DNA of 64,000 bases, from contig CP001769.1 of the NCBI GenBank assembly GCA_000024525.1, positions 3,691,001 to 3,755,000 of the forward strand. Reading direction: 5' to 3'. Below the pieces are notes generated by a model, which had not been told where the DNA came from, did no database searches, and worked only from the letters and a program-made list of their open reading frames with translations. Below are positions 32,527 through 42,700 of the stretch, one piece after another; within the stretch, counting starts at the first letter, position 1; each line of letters starts with the position of its first letter. The position numbers and the translations under genes were made by a program. Origin of the DNA: Spirosoma linguale DSM 74. GTDB lineage: Bacteria > Bacteroidota > Bacteroidia > Cytophagales > Spirosomataceae.

Positions 32527-35091
32527 ATGAGTCAATATAGGGAGCGATTCCGCGCTGTCAGGCACGCTTTTGGCGCATTTCGGCAACGTCAAAAATTAAC
32601 TGGCAATGTCAGACGCAGAGTCGGCCGCCATATCGCACGAGTTGCGGGCGAAGAGCGCGTCAATGCATGGGTCAATACGTATGATACGTACCGCAACCAG
32701 TTTCGTTCATTTGTTCATCGGTATATCGACCCCGATTCCTGGTATTACCCCTACGTCAAAAATACCGTTAAAGGGCTACTCGTGGCATTGCTGGCCCTGG
32801 GTATGTACGTATTCGTACTAAACTACAACTTTCTCTATCTGACGGGTGCCATGCCCAGCGTTGAGGAGTTGAAGAACCCTAAACTGAATCAATCGTCAGA
32901 AATATACTCTCAGGATGGCGTAATGATCGGCAAGTTCTACGCCGAGAACCGAACGCCTATCAAATACGAGAACATACCCAAACAGTTGATCAATGCGCTG
33001 GTAGCTACGGAAGATGCCCGTTTCTACGACCACGGTGGCGTTGACCCCCGCGCCATTGGCCGGGCTGTGATTAGTTTCGGCCGCGAAGGGGGTGGCTCAA
33101 CCATTACCCAGCAATTAGCGAAAAACCTCTTTAAAACCCGCCGAAAAACCAATACGGGCCTGCTGACCCGCATTCCGTTCATTCGGAAGGTCATCTATAA
33201 ATCGAAAGAGTGGCTGATGGCCCTGAAGCTGGAGCGTAATTTTTCGAAAGAAGAAATTATCACTTACTATTTCAATACCGTCGACTTTGGCAGCAATGCC
33301 TTTGGGTTAAAAACAGCGGCCCGTACCTTTTTCAACAAAGCCCCGGATAGCCTGAACGTACAGGAAGGAGCCGTACTGGTTGGTCTGCAAAAAGCTACGA
33401 CCAATTACAACCCGCTCAAAAATCCCAAGCGCTCCCGCGAGCGCCGGAATGTGGTCCTGGCGCAGATGGCCAAATATAATTTCCTGACCAAGTCTCAGGC
33501 CGACTCCATCAGTGCCCTACCGCTCGAAACGGAATTTACGCCGGAAAACCCCTACTCGGGACCAGCCAGCTACCTCAAAAATGCCGTTCAGGATTATGTA
33601 AAAAAATGGGGTGAAGAAAATGGCTACGACCTGTATACGGATGGGCTTCGCATTATTACGACCATTGACTCCCGGATGCAGACTTATGCCGAAACGGCCA
33701 CCAGTGAGAAAATGAAGCAGCTTCAGCGCACCTTCGACAACCACTGGCAGGGCCGGAATCCGTGGACCGACGAGAAAGGAGCTGAGCTGCCCGGCTTCAT
33801 TGACTCCGTGGCCCGGCGTACGGAACGATACAAATCCCTGAGCCGACGGTTCATGCCATTATACCCTGACTCGATCATGTACTATATGAAAAATGTGAAG
33901 TACAAGATGAGGGTGTTCAGTTGGACAAGCAAGCGCGGGTATGATTCCGTCGAAATGACGCCTTACGACTCCATTGCCTATTACAAGCACTTTCTGCAGG
34001 CGGGTATGGTAGCGATAGACCCTCGTACGGGCTACATCCGGGCCTGGGTGGGTGGCCTGGATTACGACTACTTCAAATATGACCACGTAAAACAAGGCAA
34101 ACGGCAGCCGGGGTCCACCTTCAAACCCTTTGTGTATACGACTGCCATTGATGACAGCCTTATCAACCTTAGCCCCTGCGACCGTATTCAGGACAAACCT
34201 TTCCGGAAGGAGTATCGGGAGAATGGCGAGGACAAAATCTGGGAACCCCGCAATTCGACCGGTTATTACTCGTATTCGAATATGACCCTCCGCCGGGCCA
34301 TGGCCCGTTCGGTCAACTCCATCACGGCGCAGCTAACCGACCGCGTTACTCCCGAACGGGTAGCCCAATATGCACACCGGATGGGAATAAAGAGTAGACT
34401 CGAAGCCGTTCCCTCCATTGGTCTGGGCTCGTCGGATGTGTCGCTCTACGAACTGGTGGGTGCTTATTGTACGTTTGTGAACGATGGCGAATCTACCGAG
34501 CCAATCATTGTGCAGCGCATCGAAGACCGGGATGGTAACGTGATCGAAACATTCACAAGTCAGCATAAACGAGCCATAAGTCCGGAAACGGCCTTTTTGA
34601 TGCGCTATATGCTCCAGGGCGGTTTGCAGGAACCGGGCGGCACATCGCAAAACCTATGGTCGTTCGACCTCTTTAAGAATCATAATGAAATGGGTGGTAA
34701 AACCGGCACGACCTCCAACAACTCCGACGGCTGGTTTGTGGGCGTATCCAACAATCTGGTTGTAGGGGCCTGGGTAGGTGGTGACGACCGCAGTATCCAC
34801 TTCCGGTCTACCGACCTCGGCGAAGGAGCAAAAACCGCCTTGCCGCTGGTGGGTAGTTTTCTGGAGAAAGTATACCGGGACCCAAAATTCAAAAACCTCC
34901 AAGGCCCTTTCCCGAAGGCCGTCGGCATCACAAAAGAGTACTTAAACTGCGGCTACTCCGGCGACGAAGAAACGTCCGATGAATCAGATTCGACCGATGT
35001 ATCGGATATCGCCACCGACTCCACCTTATCGCCAACAACCCCTGCTCCGGACCCTGTAACGCCCCCAGATACGACAAAAAGCGGGCAATAA
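32527..35091 (+). CDS. class A penicillin-binding protein (PBP1A-like)
   Basis: The 854-residue protein has a basic cytoplasmic N-terminus (about 80 residues), one membrane helix (GLLVALLALGMYVFVL), a GT51 glycosyltransferase domain with ATEDARFYDHGGVDPRA (catalytic Glu) and GGGSTITQQLAKNLF, then a transpeptidase domain with the active Ser in QPGSTFKPFVYTTA, the SVN motif in MARSVNSITAQ, and KTGTT in GGKTGTTSNNSDGW. The tail is acidic and Thr/Pro-rich. It polymerises and crosslinks peptidoglycan at the inner membrane. It is transcribed alone and ends in a strong hairpin. An MrcA/PonA assignment is likely, but the exact paralogue is not determined. Confidence 0.93.
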   Translation: MSQYRERFRAVRHAFGAFRQRQKLTGNVRRRVGRHIARVAGEERVNAWVNTYDTYRNQFRSFVHRYIDPDSWYYPYVKNTVKGLLVALLALGMYVFVLNYNFLYLTGAMPSVEELKNPKLNQSSEIYSQDGVMIGKFYAENRTPIKYENIPKQLINALVATEDARFYDHGGVDPRAIGRAVISFGREGGGSTITQQLAKNLFKTRRKTNTGLLTRIPFIRKVIYKSKEWLMALKLERNFSKEEIITYYFNTVDFGSNAFGLKTAARTFFNKAPDSLNVQEGAVLVGLQKATTNYNPLKNPKRSRERRNVVLAQMAKYNFLTKSQADSISALPLETEFTPENPYSGPASYLKNAVQDYVKKWGEENGYDLYTDGLRIITTIDSRMQTYAETATSEKMKQLQRTFDNHWQGRNPWTDEKGAELPGFIDSVARRTERYKSLSRRFMPLYPDSIMYYMKNVKYKMRVFSWTSKRGYDSVEMTPYDSIAYYKHFLQAGMVAIDPRTGYIRAWVGGLDYDYFKYDHVKQGKRQPGSTFKPFVYTTAIDDSLINLSPCDRIQDKPFRKEYRENGEDKIWEPRNSTGYYSYSNMTLRRAMARSVNSITAQLTDRVTPERVAQYAHRMGIKSRLEAVPSIGLGSSDVSLYELVGAYCTFVNDGESTEPIIVQRIEDRDGNVIETFTSQHKRAISPETAFLMRYMLQGGLQEPGGTSQNLWSFDLFKNHNEMGGKTGTTSNNSDGWFVGVSNNLVVGAWVGGDDRSIHFRSTDLGEGAKTALPLVGSFLEKVYRDPKFKNLQGPFPKAVGITKEYLNCGYSGDEETSDESDSTDVSDIATDSTLSPTTPAPDPVTPPDTTKSGQ

Positions 35092-35111
35092 CGCTATCAG
35101 CCTTACGGAGA

Positions 35112-35167
35112 AATAAGAAAAACGCGATGCCAACTGCCTAATCAGCTACCATCGCGTTTTTCTTATT
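35112..35167. terminator. strong hairpin terminator after the PBP gene
   Basis: Eighteen-base arms 35112-35129 and 35150-35167 are exact inverted copies around 20 bases, with A- and T-runs in the stem giving U-rich ends in both directions. Confidence 0.85.
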
Positions 35168-35363
35168 GGCACTCCTTTCAATCTAATTTCATAACAATTC
35201 ACCGGCTCAGGAAGTAATTTATACAAATCCCTTAATCAGCATAAGGGTATAGTTAATAAAACGAACTGGCTTCCTGCCAGAATTTGCTTTGTGTATCGAC
35301 ACAAGAGTTGATACGCGAAACACTTGGCTATATATTGAAAGTTAGTAGGTTACCCATATTACC

Positions 35364-36350
35364 ATGAAATTGCTCAAACGTATTCTTACCTGGACTGCGC
35401 TCACGATAGTAGTACTCGCTATTGGCGGATTGATTATTGCCTGGTTTGTTGACTCCCGCCAGTCGGATCAGGAGTTGGCAGAGGAATTTAAAGGCCAGCG
35501 TATTCAGCCAACAGTCCATTATTACCGGGTTAGCAACCGGCATTCAAACGGCACCAGCCGCGATGAAGCGCCCCGAACCATTCGGTTTATCGAAACACCG
35601 GCCTCCCCGGCTGATTCTGCTTTGCCGGTCGTAATTTTTGTCCACGGAGCCCCCAGTTCACTGTCTTTCTTTAACGCGTTTTTTAAAGATACGACCCTGC
35701 TCAACCGGGCTCGCCTGGTGGCTGTCGACCGGCCGGGCTATGGTTACTCCGATTACGGACGAGTGGAGACATCCATCATACGGCAGGCCGAACTACTGCA
35801 ACCCCTCATCGACCGCTACAAAAAAGCCCCTTATCTGATGATCGTGGGTTCGTCGTATGGCGGCTCGGTAACGGCGCGGCTGGCTATGAACAATCCCGAT
35901 TATGTCGACCATGTTGTGTTTGTTTCCTCGGCCCTGGGGCCGGGGCTTGAACGAACGTACCCCATTAGCTACTTCGCCGACAGCCCGCTTATCCACTGGG
36001 GCGTACCGCCATTACTTCGGCTGGCGAACGACGAAAAATTGGCTCACCGCCGTGCGCTGGAAGCCATTCTGCCCGACTGGCCTAAAATTCGGGCTAACAT
36101 TACCATGCTCCACGGCCAGCGGGACGAACTGGTTTACCCAACCAACGTTTCGTTTGCCCAGAATCACCTGGTCAACGCGCGGGTAAAACAGTTTCTATTG
36201 CCCGAAAACCGGCACGACATTGTCTTCAACAAACGGGAATACATGACCGAAATCATCCTGAATATCCTGACGCAACGGGAAGTTAAGGAGACGGTTACGG
36301 CCAAGTCGATAGCCGTAAAAACGAAATCGAACGACACAGACCGCCTGTAA
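35364..36350 (+). CDS. alpha/beta-hydrolase fold protein, membrane-anchored or exported
   Basis: The 328-residue protein starts with a hydrophobic anchor (WTALTIVVLAIGGLIIAWFV). It then shows an alpha/beta-hydrolase core: oxyanion region VVIFVHGAPSSLSF, VDRPGYGYSDYG, the nucleophile elbow GSSYGGSVTARLA (Ser), an acidic position near HGQRDELVYP and a His near NRHDIVFN. These give the Ser-Asp/Glu-His triad. The substrate is unknown; esterase or epoxide-hydrolase-like activity is possible. The tail is basic. It is convergent with a VOC gene across a perfect 26-bp inverted repeat. Confidence 0.85.
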   Translation: MKLLKRILTWTALTIVVLAIGGLIIAWFVDSRQSDQELAEEFKGQRIQPTVHYYRVSNRHSNGTSRDEAPRTIRFIETPASPADSALPVVIFVHGAPSSLSFFNAFFKDTTLLNRARLVAVDRPGYGYSDYGRVETSIIRQAELLQPLIDRYKKAPYLMIVGSSYGGSVTARLAMNNPDYVDHVVFVSSALGPGLERTYPISYFADSPLIHWGVPPLLRLANDEKLAHRRALEAILPDWPKIRANITMLHGQRDELVYPTNVSFAQNHLVNARVKQFLLPENRHDIVFNKREYMTEIILNILTQREVKETVTAKSIAVKTKSNDTDRL

Positions 36351-36351
36351 A

Positions 36352-36426
36352 TGTACCCACGGGCTTCAGCCCGTGTACTACTCTCTATAGCATATACTAA
36401 TACACGGGCTGAAGCCCGTGGGTACA
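36352..36426. repeat. REP-like perfect 26-bp inverted repeat between convergent genes
   Basis: Arms 36352-36377 and 36401-36426 are exact inverted copies around 23 bases. Each arm holds its own small palindrome CGGGCTTCAGCCCG, the layout of REP/BIME units. It begins one base after the hydrolase stop and may act as a two-way terminator. No RAYT transposase is visible in the window. Confidence 0.8.
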
Positions 36427-36434
36427 CCAATACC

Positions 36435-36827
36435 CTACGCCATAATTTCAATCCGATTCTCTTCGGGGTCCAGGATTATGCTTTCGTAATAGCCATCACC
36501 CGTTCGGCGGGGTTCGCCTATCACTTTGTATCCATCCGCTCGAAGCCGGTTGGTGAGTGTGTCGACAGCGGCTTCACTGCCTACCGATATGGCGAAGTGA
36601 ATGAGGCCCGTAAATTGAGCAAGAGCGTTGTTCTTCGACTCTGGAATGCCTGCCATCTGCATAATTTCCAGACGCGCCCCTCCTGCTGGAAAAGTCAGAA
36701 AATACGAAGAGAAGCCTTTTGTGGCATTAACGTATTTATCATTGGACGAAGCCAGAAAGTATGTTTCGTAGAATATCCGCATTGGCTCCAGGTCTCGGAC
36801 CCAGATGGCAAGATGTTCAATCTTCAT
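36435..36827 (-). CDS. VOC-family (glyoxalase/dioxygenase-like) protein
   Basis: The 130-residue protein has the paired beta-alpha-beta-beta-beta layout of the vicinal oxygen chelate family: MKIEHLAIWVRDLEPMRIFYETYF at the N-terminus with the first metal His, LEIMQMAG with the first Glu, LIHFAISVGSEAAVDTL with the second His, and YYESIILDPEENRIEIMA with the second Glu. All four metal ligands are present. It may be a glyoxalase or a resistance-type enzyme; the substrate is unknown. It stands 18 bases downstream of the UbiA-like gene and could be the last gene of the tsaD-MOSC-UbiA run. Confidence 0.88.
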   Translation of the reverse strand: MKIEHLAIWVRDLEPMRIFYETYFLASSNDKYVNATKGFSSYFLTFPAGGARLEIMQMAGIPESKNNALAQFTGLIHFAISVGSEAAVDTLTNRLRADGYKVIGEPRRTGDGYYESIILDPEENRIEIMA

Positions 36828-36845
36828 AGCGCAAAGATGTATTCT

Positions 36846-37754
36846 TTAGAGAACCAGAACAGGCATCCAGAACACGCTGTCGCCAAGCCACCGGTATCGT
36901 TCATGTTTGAGAAAGTAAGCCGGATACCGCTGCATACCGTACAGCGTGAGGCTCATAAGCCCAAGCATCAGTGCCGATCGTTGAGCAAATCGGTCGGAGG
37001 CAATGAAGCAGATAGCAAAAGCCGATAGAACAACAAGCAGTGTCAGCCAGCGTAAAACAAGTCTACAGGTATCTAGTCCCCAAGCCGTTGCCAGCGAAAA
37101 CAGCGGCTGTTCCGGCGTTTCGAGCTGCTCCATCACGGCAAACAGTAAAAGATTCTGAAACGCTATGCCCAAAAACATGAGTCCTTCAACAACATCAATG
37201 TAAGAGACGGAGGGTCGCTGTACCCAGACACTGCCCCACACGCCAGCCGTGTACAAAATCGCTACCAACGGTTCTTTAAGCAGCAAAACCGGGTGCCGGG
37301 TCGGCAAGCGAAACACACTTCCAACATAAATAGCGCAGCTAATGCCCATAATCATCCCGAACCGGATAACGCTTCCGGGCAGAAAGAACGTCAGAGCAAT
37401 CGCCAGGACTGCGGCTGCAACTGCCATTCGCCAAAGTAACGGCGCATGATCGCGGTGGAAGGCATGACGGGCTGTAAGTGGTTGGCTGGATGCATCCATA
37501 CGAATCTTACGGACATCCAGCAGCCGATCGACGGTATAAATGACAAAGACCATGAGGCCGAGTACAAATGGCGTAGCCCAGTGTATAGGGTCAACATCCG
37601 ACAGCCGGGCCGCCATCCGATTGGATAATACAGCCCCTATCACCACCGGAAAGCTTAGAAAATAAAAGTTGCGTAAAAACTTAAGCAAAGGATACTGGTT
37701 AAAATTGAGTGTAAAACGAAGGAAGGTGCCGTTGGGTTTTAGCGTCCTCCTCAA
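36846..37754 (-). CDS. UbiA-like prenyltransferase-family membrane protein (probable)
   Basis: The 302-residue protein has about eight hydrophobic helices. A motif VIYTVDRLLDVRKIRMD (D76, D80, D87) falls at the position of the first Asp-rich motif of UbiA prenyltransferases, and LLLKEPLVAILYTAGVWGS is at the position of later conserved elements; the usual N in NDxxD is absent. So it is a divergent member and the isoprenoid substrate is not known. Its start overlaps the MOSC gene stop by four bases, which indicates coupling. It acts in the inner membrane. Confidence 0.65.
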   Translation of the reverse strand: MRRTLKPNGTFLRFTLNFNQYPLLKFLRNFYFLSFPVVIGAVLSNRMAARLSDVDPIHWATPFVLGLMVFVIYTVDRLLDVRKIRMDASSQPLTARHAFHRDHAPLLWRMAVAAAVLAIALTFFLPGSVIRFGMIMGISCAIYVGSVFRLPTRHPVLLLKEPLVAILYTAGVWGSVWVQRPSVSYIDVVEGLMFLGIAFQNLLLFAVMEQLETPEQPLFSLATAWGLDTCRLVLRWLTLLVVLSAFAICFIASDRFAQRSALMLGLMSLTLYGMQRYPAYFLKHERYRWLGDSVFWMPVLVL

Positions 37755-38614
37755 AGCTGAACGGGCGGTGCCAGCCAGGGTTCGTGCCGTGCAAGTACCT
37801 CAATTTGCTGCCCAACCCGTACCGAAACCGGTTCGCCTGTTAGCTTCACAAGCAGGTTTTGGCCAAACAGGATTTTGTGTTTCCATTGTCGATACGTCGA
37901 CAAGGTCCGCAAGGGCTCTCTGCCGGTATGGCCCGTTTCGGGATCAATGGTCGTCAGTACGCAGCGGGCGCAGGGCTTCACACCGTAAAAACTGATTTCC
38001 CCAATGCAAAAGTGACTCCAGGCATCTTCTTCATAAGGCAAACTGCCGCTAACCACAATGTTGGGCCGAAATCGCTGCATCGTCACCGGGTCGGCAAGTC
38101 GTTGATTCAGCGTATCGAGCGAAGCCTGACCAATAAGCAAATAGGGATACCCGTCGGCAAAACTAACCGCATCCTGTTGGCGGGCATAAGCGGGATCGAC
38201 CGGGCGATGAGTTGTTTCGGGCATGAATACCAGTCGGCAGGGTTTGCCGAGAACGCCGGAAAACCATTGGTCAGCTTCGTCGCTTACGGTCAGCGCGGGC
38301 ACATCGTTGTCGTCCCAGATCGTAACGTTCAGCCAGTCACGACTTACGCCCGGCTCCACCTCGGGCATAACCAGGGGTAACTGAAGCACATCGTCCGGAC
38401 GATGCCGGTGCCAGACGCGCAGGGTATCGCCCTGAATGGCCACATCGAGTAACGCCATTTGGTGATTGGCACGCTGGGTCATAAAGGTACCATCCGGTTC
38501 AACCAGCATAAACCGCCGGTCGTAACGAAAGCCTTTTTCTTCGACAATGGCTTCGGTCAGCGAAATACCACCCAACGATTTTATGGGGTAAATATAGAGT
38601 TCTGAAATTGTCAT
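37751..38614 (-). CDS. MOSC-domain protein (YcbX/mARC-like)
   Basis: The 287-residue protein has an N-terminal MOSC_N beta barrel (SELYIYPIKSLGGISLTEA, RYDRRFMLVEPDGTFMTQR) and a C-terminal MOSC domain (RFRPNIVVSGSLPYEEDAW, KPCARCVLTTIDPETGHTG with the conserved Cys in ARC). MOSC proteins carry the molybdenum cofactor and reduce N-hydroxylated compounds; the ARC Cys is the likely Mo ligand. The C-terminal ferredoxin domain of YcbX is absent, as in mARC. Its stop overlaps the start of the UbiA-like gene, and it follows tsaD by 11 bases. Confidence 0.88.
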   Translation of the reverse strand: MTISELYIYPIKSLGGISLTEAIVEEKGFRYDRRFMLVEPDGTFMTQRANHQMALLDVAIQGDTLRVWHRHRPDDVLQLPLVMPEVEPGVSRDWLNVTIWDDNDVPALTVSDEADQWFSGVLGKPCRLVFMPETTHRPVDPAYARQQDAVSFADGYPYLLIGQASLDTLNQRLADPVTMQRFRPNIVVSGSLPYEEDAWSHFCIGEISFYGVKPCARCVLTTIDPETGHTGREPLRTLSTYRQWKHKILFGQNLLVKLTGEPVSVRVGQQIEVLARHEPWLAPPVQL

Positions 38615-38625
38615 GGCTTTTTTAC

Positions 38626-39624
38626 TTACATACTCATTCGTGGCAACGGGCTTACGGTCTGGGGCGTAAAATCGCCCTGTTCGTATTTGAATTTTGCGGC
38701 CATCGCAATCATAGCGGCATTGTCGGTACAGTATTCGAACTTGGGAATGTAGATGTTCCAGCCCTGTTCTTCGCCAAGTTTTGTCAGCGCCGTTCGCAGC
38801 CCGCTGTTGGCCGATACGCCACCGGCCACGGCTATTTCGGTAATTCCGGTTTCGCGGGCGGCTCGCTTCAGTTTAGCCAGTAACATCTGTACCAAAGTGT
38901 GCTGGATACTAGCGCAGATGTCGGCCAGGTGCTGGTTTATAAACTCGGGGTTAGTTCTCATGTTGTCGCGCAAAAAGTACATGATCGCCGTTTTAATGCC
39001 GCTGAATGAGAAATCCAGATTGGGCATTTCGCTCATTGGAAACTTGTAGGCCAGCGGGTTCCCTTCTTTGGCGTACTTGTCGATCAACGGCCCGCCGGGA
39101 TAAGGCAAGCCCAGTAATTTTGCCGATTTATCGAAGGCCTCTCCTACGGCATCGTCCAGCGTTTGGCCCATAACACGCATATCGAGGGGAGCGTCGATGC
39201 GCACGATCTGTGTGTGCCCCCCGCTCACCGTCAGGCACAGGAACGGGAACGTTGGCTGGCGTGTCTCGATAAAGTGCGCCAATACGTGCGCCTGCATATG
39301 ATTGACCTCGATGAGCGGGATATTCAGGCCCAGAGCCATCGCTTTGGCAAAGGATGTTCCAACCAGTAGGGAGCCCAGCAAACCGGGTCCACGGGTGAAC
39401 GCAATGGCCGATAACTCACTTTTTGGTAGATTTGCGTCGGCTAATGCCCGCTCAACAACCGGCAAAATATGTTGCTGGTGTGCCCTTGAGGCCAATTCAG
39501 GGACAACTCCTCCGTATTGTTCATGAATTAACTGGGTGGCAATTACGTTCGATAGTATATGCCCGTTGACTAATACAGCCGCCGACGTTTCGTCGCAGGA
39601 AGACTCAATGGCTAAAATGTTCAC
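38626..39624 (-). CDS. tsaD: tRNA N6-adenosine threonylcarbamoyltransferase TsaD
   Basis: The 332-residue protein has the full TsaD signature: MNILAIESSCDETSAAVL, metal ligands in EVNHMQAHVLAHF (HxxxH), PFLCLTVSGGHTQIV, VGEAFDKSAKLLGLPYPGG, FSFSGIKTA, AVAGGVSANSGLR and YCTDNAAMIA. It transfers threonylcarbamoyl from TC-AMP to A37 of ANN-reading tRNAs, with TsaB and TsaE. Cytoplasmic, normally essential. It is divergent from tamB with a 133-base gap and heads a short operon with the MOSC and UbiA-like genes. Confidence 0.97.
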   Translation of the reverse strand: MNILAIESSCDETSAAVLVNGHILSNVIATQLIHEQYGGVVPELASRAHQQHILPVVERALADANLPKSELSAIAFTRGPGLLGSLLVGTSFAKAMALGLNIPLIEVNHMQAHVLAHFIETRQPTFPFLCLTVSGGHTQIVRIDAPLDMRVMGQTLDDAVGEAFDKSAKLLGLPYPGGPLIDKYAKEGNPLAYKFPMSEMPNLDFSFSGIKTAIMYFLRDNMRTNPEFINQHLADICASIQHTLVQMLLAKLKRAARETGITEIAVAGGVSANSGLRTALTKLGEEQGWNIYIPKFEYCTDNAAMIAMAAKFKYEQGDFTPQTVSPLPRMSM

Positions 39625-39757
39625 TGTACAAAACTAATGGATAATGATTTCTACAAAAAGAACAATGCAGGATGAGACTAAACCGTTCACTCGTTTATAA
39701 TGTCTAAGGTTTCGTAAATTCTGTTTATTTGTTGTAGATTAAGCATTTCCACCCCGG

Positions 39758-42700
39758 ATGCGTCAGTTTTTCGCCATATTTCTCAAAACACTGCTTTACC
39801 TGGTCCTTACGGTACTAGGTGTGTTTTTGGGCATTTTACTGAGCATTCAACTCCCGGCCGTTCAAACACGACTGGCTCAGAAAGGTGCTGACTGGCTATC
39901 GGGAAAGCTCCTTTTTCCGGTAACGCTCGATGGGGTTTCGATTAAATGGTTCGATTCGCTGACGCTCGAAGGCGTGCATATCAACGACCGGCAGGGACGA
40001 CCCATGATTACGGTGAAACGGCTCGATGCCGATTACAATCTCAAAAACCTGCTCGATTCATCGGCCCATAACATCCACCTGGATGAAGTAGTGCTGTACA
40101 AGCCCGACGTTAAAATGATCAAAAATTTGACGAACGGCGACACTAACCTCGACGACTTCATTGCCCGCATCGAAGAACTTACCTCCGACCCTACCAAACC
40201 CAGCATTCCGAATCAGAATGTGCCCTTCACCATTGGCCATATTCATCTGGTAGACGGTGCCTATACCCTCGAAGATCCGCGCGAACCCTTCATGCACAAC
40301 CGCGCCAACTTCGATTACAACCACTTTACACTCCAGCACCTCAACGCCGAGGTTAGCGACTTCCTGGTACTAGGCGATACCATTGCCTTCGTGGCAAAGG
40401 GCCTATCGGGCATTGACCGCGACTCCCGGATAAAAATACGGCAGCTCGACACCCATTTTCTGTATTGCAATACCAAAATGGAACTCGGGCGATTATACGC
40501 CCACATTGGTAACTCGATCATCCGGAATGAACTGACGTTCCTCTACGATAAACCATCGGCGTTTGGTGATTTTAACAGCCGGGTGCGGCTGTACGCTAAC
40601 TTCCGCAACAGCAAAGTGGAATCGAAAGACCTGGGGTACTTCTCAGATTACATGCGGGGTCTGAACGAAACCTGGCTCCTGAGCGGCATCTTCACCGGTA
40701 CGGTTAACGACTTTCAGCTTCGCCGTACCGACCTCCGGTTCGGCCTAAACGGCCGTAGTAAGTTAGCAGGCGATATAGCCTGGAAAGGGCTGCCCGACAT
40801 GGACCATACAACGGTCAATTTCGCCTTTACGCCCTCGCTGGTTACCATGGCCGATATTCGCCAGTATTACCCTGATTCATCGTTCAACAAAACGATTCAA
40901 AAGCTAGGTACCGTTGCGTTCAACGCCACGTTTGCAGGGGCCTTCGATGATTTCAAAACAAAAGGTACCTTCCGAACGGCCATTGGCAGCGTAACCGGCG
41001 ATCTCGCACTGAAACTCCCAGCCAATGCCGATCTGACGACGTATACGGCGAAACTGAAAAGCGAACGTTTCGATCTTGGCCAGTTATTGAATCAGCCCGA
41101 CCAGTTTGGTAAACTCGATGGCGAAGGCCGGATGAGTGGCCGGGGCACCGACCTGAAACGCGCCAACATTGATTTCGACGGGACCTTCGGTCAGTTTGGC
41201 TGGCAGGGTTACCAGTACCGCAACGTAACGACACGGGGCAATTTGCAGAAAGGTATTTTTCAGGGTGAGTTAGGCGTTCAGGACCCTCATGTGGCTTTTA
41301 ATCTCGATGGCGAATTTAACCTGAGTGGTCCTCGAAATCGCTACGATTTGCACGGCACCATTAACCATGCCGATTTGCGGGAGCTGGGTTTTCTGCGCGA
41401 TTCGCTGGAGATTCAAACGAATCTGAATGTACAACTGGAAGGCAGCAAGCTCAACGATATTGTTGGACAGGCCGTCTTTACCAACTCAACACTGACCCTC
41501 AATCAGCCCCAGCGTACCCTGGCGGTCAATAAACTCACACTAGCCTCGTCCATCGAACGACGCGCCGGAGCCAGTCCTGATTCAGGTGGTACGCAGCGCT
41601 ATTTTGACCTCGACTCCGATTTTCTGACGACCCGGCTACAGGGTACGTTCGAGCCGCAGCGTACCATCGATGACCTGACAAAACTGGCAAAGGAGTACCA
41701 ACTTTATTTTGCGGGAGATGCCGCCGGTATGAAGGCCTATTACGAGCAGAAACAACAGCGGGCTGCACGACTTTCAAAGCGAACAGGGGCCAATGGCACC
41801 GGGCGGTATGGCATTGATTACCAGTTCATCTCAAAGAACAGTGCCCCCCTACTGGATTTCTTCCGATCAAAAGTATACATAGCGCCCGACACCCGACTCG
41901 AAGGGCGTTTTACGGTCGATAATACATCTTTCCTGACGGCAACGGTTAAAACAGATTCGCTCCGGTTCGGCAAAATAGGGTTCGGACCCAGTGACCTCGA
42001 TCTGACCACGTCTAAATTCACCTACGGGCAGGACGTTCTGGCATCGGCCATTATTTCATCGAAACGGCAGATGTTCAGTTCCCTCCTGCCCACGCGTAAC
42101 CTCCAGGCCGAAGCTTTCTGGGATGTCGACCACATTGAGTTCACCAGCCGGGTAGAGCAGGCCGATAGCACCAGCCGGTATGTGAACCGGGCTGACCTGA
42201 ACGGCGAGCTTCGTTTTAAGGGCGATGCGATTGATTTGACGTTCAACCAGTCGAAACTTCGCGTGCTGGATGGCGACTGGGTACTTAACCCGCAAAGTTT
42301 GATTCGAAAAGTTGGCGATGAGTACACGATTCGGGACTTATCACTGCTGAATGAGAATCAGCTTATTCAGGCATCGGGTAAAATATCGGCGGACTCTTCC
42401 CAGCACCTGGCCGTAGAAGCCCAGAACTTTCTGCTGGCCTCGCTTAACCCCCTCCTCAACACTACCCTCGGCGGTACGCTCAACGGGTCGATGGCCATTC
42501 GGAATTTGTATGACACGCCCATTATCGAAAGCGCTTTATCCGTCAGAGCCTTATCGTACGAAAACGCACTGATTGGCGACGTTCGGGGACAGGGCGAATG
42601 GGACCAGCAAGCCCAACGACTCAATGTCGATGCCCGGGTAAACCGCGAAGGAACCGACGTGGTCATTCTGTCGGGTAACTACACCCCCCAGCAGAAGACA

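Noticed and set aside
32281..32592. Open frames through the 15-base repeats on both strands
   Set aside because: The repeat length is a multiple of three, so long frames arise by default; composition is repetitive and no family is recognisable.
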